DNA of 12,987 bases from DATKXO01 sp035528995 (GTDB lineage: Bacteria; Planctomycetota; Phycisphaerae; UBA1845): contig DATKXO010000127.1 of assembly GCA_035528995.1 (NCBI GenBank), positions 1-12,987 of the forward strand, written 5' to 3'. The translations under genes and the position numbers were made by a program. The notes beneath the pieces were generated by a model, which saw nothing but the letters and a program-made list of their open reading frames with translations, did not search any database and was not told the origin of the DNA. Below, piece by piece: positions 1 to 6,972 of this stretch (position 1 is its first letter; each line of letters begins with the position of its first letter).

Positions 1-600
1 GGCGGGCACGATGACTTCGTAGCCGTCCTCGCCGGTGTATCCGCTGCGGAAGACGGAGTAGGAGATGCCCATGGCCGATCGGCTGGCGAAGCGATAGCGC
101 TTGACGGCGGACAGGTCGATGGGGATCAACCCACGGGCCAGGTCGAGGGTGGCCGGGCCTTGCAAGGCGACCATGGCCGTTTCGAAGGTCTGGTCGGTGA
201 TGGTGACGTCGGAGGTGGCGGCGTGGCTCTGGAGCCAGGCGAGGATTTTCTCGCGGTTCGAGGCGTTGCAGACCACGAGCCAGTCATCGGCGGTGTAGCG
301 GGAGACGATGGCGTCGTCCAGGATTCCGCCGTCGTCGCGGCAGATGTGGGAGTAGCGGCAGACTCCGTCGTCCATGCCGTCGAGGTTTCGGGCGCAGATT
401 TTCTGGAGGAAGGGGAGTGCGTCGGGCCCGCGGACTTGCAAGCGGCCCATGTGGGAGACGTCGAAGACCGAGCAGTGATTGCGGGTGAAGTTGTGCTCTT
501 GGATGATGCCGCGATACATGAGCGGCATTGCCCATCCGGCGAACTCGACCATCTTGGCGCCGAACTGGACGTGTACTTCGTGCAGCGGAGACTGGTTCAC
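1..600 (-). CDS. gcvT: Aminomethyltransferase, glycine cleavage T-protein (N-terminal part; cut by window edge)
   Basis: T-protein of the cytoplasmic glycine cleavage system. It moves the methylene group from aminomethyl-lipoyl H-protein to tetrahydrofolate and releases ammonia. Only the first 200 codons are present; the reading frame is still open at base 1. Visible family motifs are QFGAKMVEFAGWAMP near residue 15, FDVSHMG near 45, GGILDDAIVSR near 90 (its Asp corresponds to the folate-contacting Asp of the family), and YTGEDGYEVIVPA at the cut end. The GTG at 598-600 was chosen because a GGGGG tract lies about 6 nt upstream, the encoded protein begins right at the family's N-terminus, and no ATG lies in frame further upstream. 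It is codirectional with pgpA, 143 nt away, and has its own promoter candidate at 662-690. I see no glycine riboswitch in the short leader. Function is secure; the start is likely. Confidence 0.93.
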   Translation of the reverse strand, partial: MNQSPLHEVHVQFGAKMVEFAGWAMPLMYRGIIQEHNFTRNHCSVFDVSHMGRLQVRGPDALPFLQKICARNLDGMDDGVCRYSHICRDDGGILDDAIVSRYTADDWLVVCNASNREKILAWLQSHAATSDVTITDQTFETAMVALQGPATLDLARGLIPIDLSAVKRYRFASRSAMGISYSVFRSGYTGEDGYEVIVPA

Positions 601-661
601 GTCGATGCCCCCAGGTCTGTCAGCAATCGCCTTCGTCCCCTCTATTGCCCAGTCCGGTCCT

Positions 662-690
662 AGACTAGGTATCGCCGCGGGGCGTGTCAA
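662..690 (-). promoter_or_regulatory. Sigma70-type promoter candidate for gcvT
   Basis: On the minus strand a perfect TTGACA -35 (685-690) is separated by exactly 17 nt from TAGTCT (662-667), which matches a TAnnnT -10 core. This would start transcription around 654-656 and give a leader of about 55 nt before the gcvT GTG. The -10 sits inside a small dyad, CCTAG-T-CTAGG (659-669), that could be an operator half-site pair or chance. The -35 and spacing are seen directly; activity is inferred. Confidence 0.55.
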
Positions 691-743
691 CGCCCGGTGC
701 GTGCCCCAGGGTGCCCGTCGAGCGGGTGGGCGGTGTTCGGGCC

Positions 744-1244
744 TCAGCCCGCCAGGCCGAGCCAACCCGGCAGCAGGTATCCGCCGAGGTGTAGTAGGAC
801 CAGGGTGTAGAGGCCGGCGATCACGTCGTCGCCGACGACACCCCAGCCTCCGGGGACCTTCTTTTCGACGAGATTGGCCGGGGGGACCTTGATGATGTCG
901 ATTCCGCGCTCGATGAGGAAGCCCGCGAGGATGAACTGCCAGGTGGCCGGGACGGCCGTCATGGCCACGAAGAACCCGACCAGTTCGTCGAGGACGAGCT
1001 TGCGGCTGTCCTTCTCGCCGAGGAGCCGGTCGCCGACGTGGTGGACCCAGACGGCGGCGGCGGTGAGCAGGGCCAGGAAGACGAGGTACCACGTCAGAGG
1101 CAGTGTCAGCCAACGGATGAGCAGAAAGAGGGGGATGCCGGCGACGGCGACGGTGACGGTGCCCGAGGCGGGGGCGTGGCCGAGCGGGCCGACCGACCCG
1201 ATCAGAAGCAGAAGTCGCTGACCGAACGTGCGCGTCGCGTTCAC
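744..1244 (-). CDS. pgpA: Phosphatidylglycerophosphatase A
   Basis: Inner-membrane phosphatase that dephosphorylates phosphatidylglycerol phosphate to phosphatidylglycerol in phospholipid synthesis. From the GTG at 1244 the protein has 166 residues, normal for the family. It shows the family landmarks in order: GHAPASGT (22-29), the acidic D-x6-DE motif (D79, D86, E87, in KLVLDELVG), then R113, D116 and K119 in ERGIDIIKVPP, and finally GGWGVVGDD (132-140). Hydrophobic segments near 32-65, 88-110 and the C-terminus fit a membrane enzyme. The open frame extends to a GTG at 1322, but those 26 extra residues are Arg/Pro-rich and do not resemble the family, so the shorter form is preferred even though its GGAG lies only 2 nt from the start. 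The gene is upstream of gcvT on the same strand and divergent from the ClC gene. Start uncertain, identity strong. Confidence 0.85.
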   Translation of the reverse strand: MNATRTFGQRLLLLIGSVGPLGHAPASGTVTVAVAGIPLFLLIRWLTLPLTWYLVFLALLTAAAVWVHHVGDRLLGEKDSRKLVLDELVGFFVAMTAVPATWQFILAGFLIERGIDIIKVPPANLVEKKVPGGWGVVGDDVIAGLYTLVLLHLGGYLLPGWLGLAG

Positions 1245-1413
1245 CGCTCCGTCATCCGCAGCCCGTGTTGGGCGTCGTGCAGGCTCTTTGCGGGGCTGGG
1301 CGCTTCGGCCCGGCCCAATCACAGCCGGGGTCCGTCATTTAGCCGCCGCCGGGGTGGGGGTCAAGACGGTACGCAGCGGGCCGCTTTGCCGGGTTGCCCG
1401 AGTGGTTCTTGGG

Positions 1414-1442
1414 TTGTCCCGGTGACAGGCTCCTGCTAAAGT
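1414..1442 (+). promoter_or_regulatory. Weak promoter candidate for the ClC gene
   Basis: TTGTCC (1414-1419) and TAAAGT (1437-1442) are spaced by 17 nt and each matches the sigma70 consensus at 4 of 6 positions. They lie about 30 nt upstream of the ATG at 1475, in the 230-nt divergent region between pgpA (minus) and the ClC gene (plus). Apart from this and the Shine-Dalgarno GAGGA at 1464-1468 I see no other clear signal in that region. Low information content, so tentative. Confidence 0.28.
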
Positions 1443-1474
1443 CCGATCCTTTCATTGCCGGCCGAGGACGTCCC

Positions 1475-3301
1475 ATGCCGCGAACTCTACGCCGATTCGC
1501 CCTGAAGGGTCAGCGGTTGCGCGTTCGATTGATCGAACTGCTGGCCCGGATCGGCTTCAAGGACGATTACTTCCTGATCGTGACGTCGATCGTGATCGGC
1601 GGGGCCACCGGGCTCGGGGCGCACCTGTTCTACTCGCTGATCGAGTTCGCCCGTGAGAAGTGCTACGGTCACACGGGATCGGGCGGTCTGTTCGGCGGGC
1701 GGGGGTTCATGCTGGTGGTTCTGCCGGCGGTGGGGGCGCTGCTGGTGGGTCTGATCGTGCACTACTTCACGCGGGAGGCGAAGGGGCACGGCGTGCCTGA
1801 GGTAATGGATGCCATCTACCGGCACGGGGGCGTGATCCGCCCTCGCGTGGCGTTGGCCAAGGCGGTGGCCAGCGCTTTGACGATCGGCTCGGGGGGCTCG
1901 GCGGGTACGGAGGGGCCGATCATCCAGATCGGGGCGGCGATCGGCAGCACGTTCGGGCAGGTGCTGCAGGTGACGCGGCGACAGATGGGGGTGCTGGTGG
2001 CCTGCGGGGTGGCCGGCGGCATCGCGGCGATCTTTAACGCGCCCATTGCGGGGGTTCTGTTCGCCCTGGAGATCTTCCTGAAGGATTTTTCGTTCCGGAC
2101 GTTCTCGCCGGTGGTGTTCGCCAGCGTGCTGAGCTGCTCGGTGACGCACGCGATGCGGCCGAGCGACGAGGGCATTTTCGAGGTGGCCACGCTGGAGCGT
2201 TACCAGTACGTGTTCGACGGATCGGAACTGCCGTTCTACCTGGTGTTGGGCATGGTCTGTGCGGTGGTGTCGGTGGTCTTCATCCGATCGCTGTACTTCA
2301 CGGAGGACATTTGCGATCGGTTGAAGATGCCGCCGCAGGCCAAACCGGCCCTGGGGGCCGTCCTTTTGGGCCTGGTGGGCGTGGGCTATTGCGCTCTGAG
2401 CCGGGAATACGTGGCCCCGCCGTTCTTCGGCAACGGGTATCCCGTCATTGCGCACGTGATCGGGGAGGGGCTGTTCGGTCTGTCGACGTCGCTGCTGCTG
2501 GTGGTTTGCGGGTTGAAGATCCTGGCCACCTGTTTCACGCTGGGCTTCGGCGGATCGGGCGGGATCTTCGCGCCGTCGTTGCTGATGGGGGCGGCGGTGG
2601 GGGGCGCCTTCGGGCTGGGGTTGCAATGGCTGGGCTGGGTGGATCCGAGCAGCGTGACGGCCTACGCCCTGGTTGGGATGGGCGCTCTGGTGGCGGGCAC
2701 GACGCACGCGCCGCTGACGGCGATCGTGATCCTGTACGAGCTGACCCGTCAACCGCTGGTGATTCTTCCGGTGATGTTCGCCGCGATCGTCTCGACGGCC
2801 GGCGCTCAGGTTCTGTTTCGCGACAGCATCTACACGCTGAAGCTTCGGCGTCGCGGGGTGCGGATGGGCACGCTGGCGGACCTGACCATCCTGAAGCGCA
2901 TCACGGTGGACGACGTGGAGCATCAGCCGGCTCCGATCGTTCGTCTGCACGACCCGCTGCAGAAGGTGCTGGAAATGGCGGCGGAGACCGATGCGGCGGA
3001 CTTCGTGGTGGTGGACGAGGAGGGGGCCTACCAGGGGCTGGTGGTGGCGGACGACATCAAGACGGCGCTGTTGCAGCCGGAGGCGGTCCCGCTGCTGCTG
3101 GTGGAGGAGTTGCTCCGCAGCGGCGTACCGACGGTGAATCGCAAGGAAGCGTTGGACTCGGTGCTGGACAAGCTGGCCCGGACGCACGTTCCGGCCCTGG
3201 CCATCAGCAGCGACCGGGACTCGAGCCGCGTGGAAGGGCTGATCACGCGCCAGGCGGTAATCGACCGTTATCAGAAAGAACTCGAAAAGCAGGCGGGTTG
3301 A
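1475..3301 (+). CDS. ClC-family chloride channel/transporter with C-terminal CBS pair
   Basis: Membrane anion channel or H+/Cl- exchanger of 608 residues. The membrane domain (about 30-455) carries the ClC ion-path motifs: GHGVP at 104-108 (the GSGIP position, with His in place of the chloride-binding Ser), GTEGP at 144-148 with the external gating Glu at 146, FNAPIAGVLFALE at 187-199, GIFAP at 363-367, and Tyr453 in SIYT at the central-site Tyr position. The residue matching the internal proton glutamate (ClC-ec1 E203) is Ile200. Two CBS domains follow (about 478-535 and 545-602), which in this family can bind adenine nucleotides and regulate transport. The ATG at 1475 was chosen because GAGGA lies 6 nt upstream; the TTG further upstream would add 27 unrelated residues. 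The gene stands alone and converges on tadC. Whether it is a channel or an exchanger cannot be read from sequence. Confidence 0.93.
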   Translation: MPRTLRRFALKGQRLRVRLIELLARIGFKDDYFLIVTSIVIGGATGLGAHLFYSLIEFAREKCYGHTGSGGLFGGRGFMLVVLPAVGALLVGLIVHYFTREAKGHGVPEVMDAIYRHGGVIRPRVALAKAVASALTIGSGGSAGTEGPIIQIGAAIGSTFGQVLQVTRRQMGVLVACGVAGGIAAIFNAPIAGVLFALEIFLKDFSFRTFSPVVFASVLSCSVTHAMRPSDEGIFEVATLERYQYVFDGSELPFYLVLGMVCAVVSVVFIRSLYFTEDICDRLKMPPQAKPALGAVLLGLVGVGYCALSREYVAPPFFGNGYPVIAHVIGEGLFGLSTSLLLVVCGLKILATCFTLGFGGSGGIFAPSLLMGAAVGGAFGLGLQWLGWVDPSSVTAYALVGMGALVAGTTHAPLTAIVILYELTRQPLVILPVMFAAIVSTAGAQVLFRDSIYTLKLRRRGVRMGTLADLTILKRITVDDVEHQPAPIVRLHDPLQKVLEMAAETDAADFVVVDEEGAYQGLVVADDIKTALLQPEAVPLLLVEELLRSGVPTVNRKEALDSVLDKLARTHVPALAISSDRDSSRVEGLITRQAVIDRYQKELEKQAG

Positions 3302-3336
3302 GGTCTGTCGGCGGCGCCGTCTGATGGGACGGACCT
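3301..3336 (+). terminator. Stem-loop at the ClC stop codon, possible terminator
   Basis: AGGTCTGTC (3301-3309) pairs with GACGGACCT (3328-3336), giving a 9-bp stem with one U-G wobble in the plus-strand transcript. The same position is an A-C mismatch in minus-strand RNA, so the structure favours the ClC transcript. The stem begins at the last base of the stop codon. There is no U-tract, so it is not a textbook intrinsic terminator. It may be a transcript-end or stability hairpin. Confidence 0.35.
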
Positions 3337-3353
3337 CGGGGTGGCGGCCGCGC

Positions 3354-3385
3354 CTGGAGTGCAGGTGGGCGGCGACACGCTCCAG
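3354..3385 (-). terminator. Weak imperfect hairpin downstream of tadC
   Basis: In the minus-strand transcript CTGGAG pairs with CTCCAG (3380-3385 with 3354-3359) and TG with CA, after a 2-nt bulge. The hairpin starts 28 nt past the tadC stop and has no U-run. It lies in the 112-nt gap between the convergent ClC and tadC genes and could end the tad transcript, possibly with Rho. Weak evidence. Confidence 0.22.
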
Positions 3386-3413
3386 ACGGGCGGCCGGGTG
3401 GCGGGCCCGGCGA

Positions 3414-4355
3414 TCAGAGGTTGGAGTTGTTGCCCAGGGTGCTGATGAGCCGCAGGGCGGCCGGTCCGGCCAGGACCACGAAGATGGCCGGGAAGATGAA
3501 CATGATCAGCGGGACCATGAGCTTGACGGTGGTTTTCTGGGCGCGTTCCTCGGCGGCCTGTTTGCGTTTGACCCGGAGGGCGTCGGCCTGGTTGCGCAGG
3601 GCGTGGGCGATGCTGGTGCCGAACCGCTCGGCCTGGTTGATGATGCTGACCAGGGACTTGACCTCGCCGACGCCGGTGCGGCCGGCCATGTTGTTGAGGG
3701 CCTCGGCCCTGGGGATGCCCATCTGGGTCTCCAGGGCAGAGATCTGGAACTCCTCGCTGAGGATGGGATGGACGTTCTTCATCTCGTCGCCGACGCGCTG
3801 GATGGCGGCGTCGAGGCCGAGCCCCGACTCCACCGTAATGACCATCAGGTCGAGGGAGTCGGGCAGCCCGTTGCGCACCTTCTCGGCGCGACGGTCGATG
3901 GCCATCTTGAGCCAGACGTTTGGGGCCATGAAGCCGACGGCGGCCAAGCAGATGGTCCAGGTGGCCATGTGCTGCAGGTTGCCTCCGCTTCCCCAGGTGT
4001 AGAGCAGGGCGACGACGGTGAGGAGGATGGCGAGGGTGGTCTTGCTGGCCAGGAAGAGGTTGGAGGTGTTTTCGCCGCGGAAACCGGCGTTGGAGAGCTT
4101 GAGGTTGAGCCTGGTGAGTTCCTCGGCGTTCTTGGGCATCACGGGCTTGGTGGCGATGGGGGCGACCTTCCGGACCATCTTCTTGGCCACCGAGTCGCGG
4201 GCCATCTCGCGCAGGTGCTTGACGTCTTCGGTGGACCGTTTACCGGTCATGCGGCGTCGGATGGCCTCCTGGTCGTCGTTTCGTCGGGGCATGAGCGCGT
4301 AGGCGATCATGACGACGCTGAGCACGATCATGATGACGATAGCGGTTGGCGACAT
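3414..4355 (-). CDS. tadC: TadC, inner-membrane platform protein of the Tad pilus
   Basis: Type II secretion F (GspF/T2SF) domain protein of 313 residues. With TadB it forms the inner-membrane platform on which the TadA ATPase acts to assemble Flp pili. An N-terminal membrane segment (about 4-21) is followed by a basic, Lys/Arg-rich cytoplasmic stretch. A central hydrophobic pair (about 105-148) precedes the T2SF helix bundle containing GLPDSLDLMVITVESGLGLD. A final membrane segment follows KTTVKLMVPLIMFIFPAIFVVL near the C-terminus. The ATG at 4355 is preceded by GGAG with 8-nt spacing. Its start is 22 nt after the tadB stop, so the two are almost certainly cotranscribed. It is the last tad gene in the window; the next gene is the convergent ClC. 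TadB and TadC are paralogues, so assignment rests on order (A-B-C) and sequence pattern. Confidence 0.92.
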   Translation of the reverse strand: MSPTAIVIMIVLSVVMIAYALMPRRNDDQEAIRRRMTGKRSTEDVKHLREMARDSVAKKMVRKVAPIATKPVMPKNAEELTRLNLKLSNAGFRGENTSNLFLASKTTLAILLTVVALLYTWGSGGNLQHMATWTICLAAVGFMAPNVWLKMAIDRRAEKVRNGLPDSLDLMVITVESGLGLDAAIQRVGDEMKNVHPILSEEFQISALETQMGIPRAEALNNMAGRTGVGEVKSLVSIINQAERFGTSIAHALRNQADALRVKRKQAAEERAQKTTVKLMVPLIMFIFPAIFVVLAGPAALRLISTLGNNSNL

Positions 4356-4377
4356 CGCTCAATCTCCGGAGGCCGGC

Positions 4378-5379
4378 TCAGACCTTGATGTTGACGATCC
4401 AGCGGATCATGGCCAGGCCCATCAACTGCATTCCCAAGGCGATCAGGAGCATCATCTTGCCCGTGGGGTCCTTGAGCAGCACGTTGGCGTAGTCGGGGTT
4501 CAACTTCAGGACGGCGGCGAAGACGACGAAGGGCAGGGCGAACAAGACCCATCCGCTGAGGCGTCCCTCGGCGGTCAGGCCCTTGACCAGGCCGAACAGC
4601 TCGATCCGCTGTCGGATGACGCCTCCGATCTTGTCGAGCACCTCGGCCAGGTCGCCGCCGGTCTGTCGCTGGATGAGCACGGCGGTCACGAAGAAGCGGA
4701 CGTCGAGCGAATCGACGCGGTTGGCCATGGCCAGGAGGGCATCCTCGATCTTGATGCCCAGGTTCTGCTCATGGTAGACGCGTCCGAACTCGCTGCTGAC
4801 CGGATCGGGCAGTTGCTCGTGTACCAGTTGGATGGCACTGGCCAGGGAGTGTCCGGCCCGCAGGGCCTGGCTCATCATCTCGAAGACGTCGGGCAGTTGC
4901 CCGGTCAGCTTGGCCATGCGTTGTTTTCGGCGGATGGAGAAGAAGACCAGCGGGAAGCCGAAGACCGCGGCGCCGCAGCCCAGGGAGGCAATCACGCTGA
5001 ACTTGAGCAGCAGCAGGATCACCGTGACGGCCACGGCGGCGCCACACAGGTTGACCAACATGCGCGGTGCGGACCAGTTCACGTTGGCCTGGTCGAGCAT
5101 GGTCTGTAGCTTGGGAGTGAAGCTCAGCCTGCTGACCGCGGCACTGACGAAGTCCTGGGCGGCGTCCCGGCCGATCCTCTGGCGCAGGATGGAGGGGGGG
5201 GCCTTGGCCATCTGGGCGTTGGTCCCCCGGAGACGATCGAGCACCCTCCTGCGTTCGCCGTGTTGTGACTCAACCACGACCTGGTAGATGCCGTAGACCA
5301 GGAGCATTGAGCCGGCGGCCGGCAGGAAAAAGAACAGGTAATTGCCTAGCGAAGCCAGCATGTTTGCCGTTTCGGGCAT
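4378..5379 (-). CDS. tadB: TadB, inner-membrane platform protein of the Tad pilus
   Basis: T2SF-domain membrane protein of 333 residues that pairs with TadC under the TadA ATPase. An N-terminal membrane helix (about 13-35) is followed by a cytoplasmic region. Two adjacent helices follow VNLCGAAVAVTVILLLLKF and SVIASLGCGAAVFGFPLVFF. The T2SF domain has the typical FEMMSQALRAGHSLASAIQ and QTGGDLAEVLDKIGGVIRQR motifs. Two hydrophobic segments close the protein. The frame is open to 5469, but the upstream extension overlaps the end of tadA and has no family resemblance, so the ATG at 5379 was chosen. Its Shine-Dalgarno is poor (only GCGG nearby), so translation may depend on coupling to tadA, which ends 37 nt upstream. 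It is followed by tadC after 22 nt. Confidence 0.92.
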   Translation of the reverse strand: MPETANMLASLGNYLFFFLPAAGSMLLVYGIYQVVVESQHGERRRVLDRLRGTNAQMAKAPPSILRQRIGRDAAQDFVSAAVSRLSFTPKLQTMLDQANVNWSAPRMLVNLCGAAVAVTVILLLLKFSVIASLGCGAAVFGFPLVFFSIRRKQRMAKLTGQLPDVFEMMSQALRAGHSLASAIQLVHEQLPDPVSSEFGRVYHEQNLGIKIEDALLAMANRVDSLDVRFFVTAVLIQRQTGGDLAEVLDKIGGVIRQRIELFGLVKGLTAEGRLSGWVLFALPFVVFAAVLKLNPDYANVLLKDPTGKMMLLIALGMQLMGLAMIRWIVNIKV

Positions 5380-5416
5380 GGCACACCGCTTTCGTGTGGC
5401 CTGAGATTCAGGCCGG

Positions 5417-6841
5417 TCAACTGGGCTCGTCCACGGCCAACACCCCTCGTTCGAAAAGCCGAGGGTCAACTTGGGCGCCGTGGGCCGCGAGCCGGTCCAG
5501 AAACGTCGGGCGAATCCCGGTGGCAGAAAACTGTCCGAAGCCTTTTCCGCTGGAGCTGATGCCCTGCTGCTCGAAGGCGAAGATGTCCTGCATGGTGATG
5601 ATGTCGCCCTCCATGCCCTGCACCTCGGTGATGGCGACTATCTTTCGGGGACCGCCGGTGAGGCGCTGGGCCTGCACGATGACGTCAATGGCCGAGGCGA
5701 ACTGCTGTCGAATCGCCCGGAGGGGCAGCTCGAAGCCGGCCATCATCACCATGGTCTCGACGCGCTGCACGGCGTCGCGGGTGTTGTTGGCGTGGATGGT
5801 GGTGAGCGACCCGTCGTGTCCGGTGTTCATGGCCTGGAGCATGTCGAGGGTCTCGGCCCCACGACACTCGCCCACGACGATGCGGTCGGGGCGCATGCGC
5901 AAGGCGTTGATGAGCAGGTCTCGGACGGCGATCCGCCCCTTGCCCTCGATGTTTGCCGGGCGGGTTTCCAGACGGACGACGTGGGGCTGGCGGAGTTGCA
6001 GTTCGGCCGCGTCCTCGATGGTCACGATGCGTTCGTGTTCGGGGATGAAGGTGGAGAGGTTGTTGAGCAGGGTGGTTTTGCCGGAGCCGGTGCCGCCGAC
6101 GATGAGAACGTTCATGCGGGCGTAGACACAGGCCTCGAGGAACTCCCGCATCTCCAGCGTGCAGGAGTTCCACTCGATGTAGTTGTCCCAGTTGACCGGG
6201 TCCGTGCCGAAGCGGCGAATGGACACGCTGGGCCCGTCGATAGCCAGCGGCGGGATCACGGCGTTGACGCGCGAGCCGTCGGCCAGGCGGGCGTCCACCA
6301 AGGGGGAGGTCTCGTCGCAGCGGCGGCCCACGGCGCTGACGATCTTGTCGATGACGTGCATCACGTGGGCGTTGTCGCGGAAGCGCACGTCGGTCAGCTC
6401 GAGGCTCCCGTGCCGCTCGACGAAGACCTGACTGCATCCGTTGATCAGGATGTCGCTGATCGAGGGGTCGGCCAGCAGGACCTCGAGCGGTCCGAGTCCG
6501 AAGGTTTCGTCGAGCACCTCGCTGATCAGGCGTTGCCGCTCGTTGTAGTTGAGCAGGGTGTTCTCCTGCTCGCAGAGGTGGGTGACGACTTCGCGGACCT
6601 GTTCCCGGAGGGTCTCTTCGTCTCCGGTCATGCGAGTCAGGTCGAGCTGTTCGACCAGCTTGCGGTGCAGGCGGGACTTGAGTTCGTTGAACTGATCGAG
6701 CTTCTCCTGGTGCGGCTTGGAGGCGCCTTTGGCGGACCCTCCTCGTCCGGAATCCGGTCTCTGCGACCCGCTCTTGGGTCGCATGGGGGGCGTCGGTCCC
6801 GGCGGCGTCGCGACGGGGGTGGCACTCTTCCTCCCGAACAC
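5417..6841 (-). CDS. tadA: TadA/CpaF, Flp pilus assembly ATPase
   Basis: Cytoplasmic hexameric secretion ATPase (GspE/VirB11 family) that drives Flp pilin assembly through TadB/TadC. The protein has 474 residues. A Pro/Ser/Lys-rich, probably disordered stretch (about 1-45) leads to an N-terminal helical domain with FGLGPLEVLLADPSISDILING (111-134). The ATPase core follows: Walker A GGTGSGKT (249-256), Asp box TIEDAAEL (274-281), Walker B RIVVGE (320-325), and His box GHDGSLTTIHAN (341-352). All catalytic residues are intact. The GTG at 6841 was chosen because AGGAG lies 7 nt upstream and the protein then opens VFGRKS, as many TadA/CpaF proteins do. An upstream ATG at 6922 would add 27 unrelated residues. 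A 131-nt gap with a hairpin separates it from tadZ; tadB follows after 37 nt. Confidence 0.95.
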   Translation of the reverse strand: MFGRKSATPVATPPGPTPPMRPKSGSQRPDSGRGGSAKGASKPHQEKLDQFNELKSRLHRKLVEQLDLTRMTGDEETLREQVREVVTHLCEQENTLLNYNERQRLISEVLDETFGLGPLEVLLADPSISDILINGCSQVFVERHGSLELTDVRFRDNAHVMHVIDKIVSAVGRRCDETSPLVDARLADGSRVNAVIPPLAIDGPSVSIRRFGTDPVNWDNYIEWNSCTLEMREFLEACVYARMNVLIVGGTGSGKTTLLNNLSTFIPEHERIVTIEDAAELQLRQPHVVRLETRPANIEGKGRIAVRDLLINALRMRPDRIVVGECRGAETLDMLQAMNTGHDGSLTTIHANNTRDAVQRVETMVMMAGFELPLRAIRQQFASAIDVIVQAQRLTGGPRKIVAITEVQGMEGDIITMQDIFAFEQQGISSSGKGFGQFSATGIRPTFLDRLAAHGAQVDPRLFERGVLAVDEPS

Positions 6842-6901
6842 AGATGGGCTCCTGGCTGGCTGTCGGCGATTCTCTTGTGTTCCCCGTTGCCGTCGGGTCC
6901 A

Positions 6902-6925
6902 CGGTCGCGGCGTACACCGCAACCG
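6902..6925 (-). other. Hairpin in the tadZ-tadA intergenic gap
   Basis: The minus-strand transcript folds CGGUUGCGG against CCGCGACCG with a 6-nt loop, giving 9 bp with one U-G wobble. In plus-strand RNA that position is a C-A mismatch, so the structure suits the tad transcript. It sits in a 131-nt gap that holds no gene and lacks a U-run. It may be a processing or stability element rather than a terminator. Confidence 0.35.
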
Positions 6926-6972
6926 GACCTACGGCCCCTGTCGGAGCGGGGCGCGCCCGCATGCTGGCGGAC

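Noticed and set aside
601..743. Glycine riboswitch ahead of gcvT
   Set aside because: The predicted leader is only about 55 nt, and I see no tandem aptamer-like conserved cores in the 143-nt spacer.
1394..1474. Upstream TTG start extending the ClC protein by 27 residues
   Set aside because: No ribosome site at the TTG, the extra residues are unlike the family, and the ATG at 1475 has a well-placed GAGGA.
1487..3187. 566-codon open frame on the minus strand opposite the ClC gene
   Set aside because: Composition is dominated by Arg, His and Gln with no motif. It is the antisense shadow of a GC-rich gene whose plus-strand product is clearly ClC.
5380..5469. N-terminal extension of TadB
   Set aside because: It overlaps the tadA end and reads as non-family sequence; the family N-terminus starts at the ATG at 5379.
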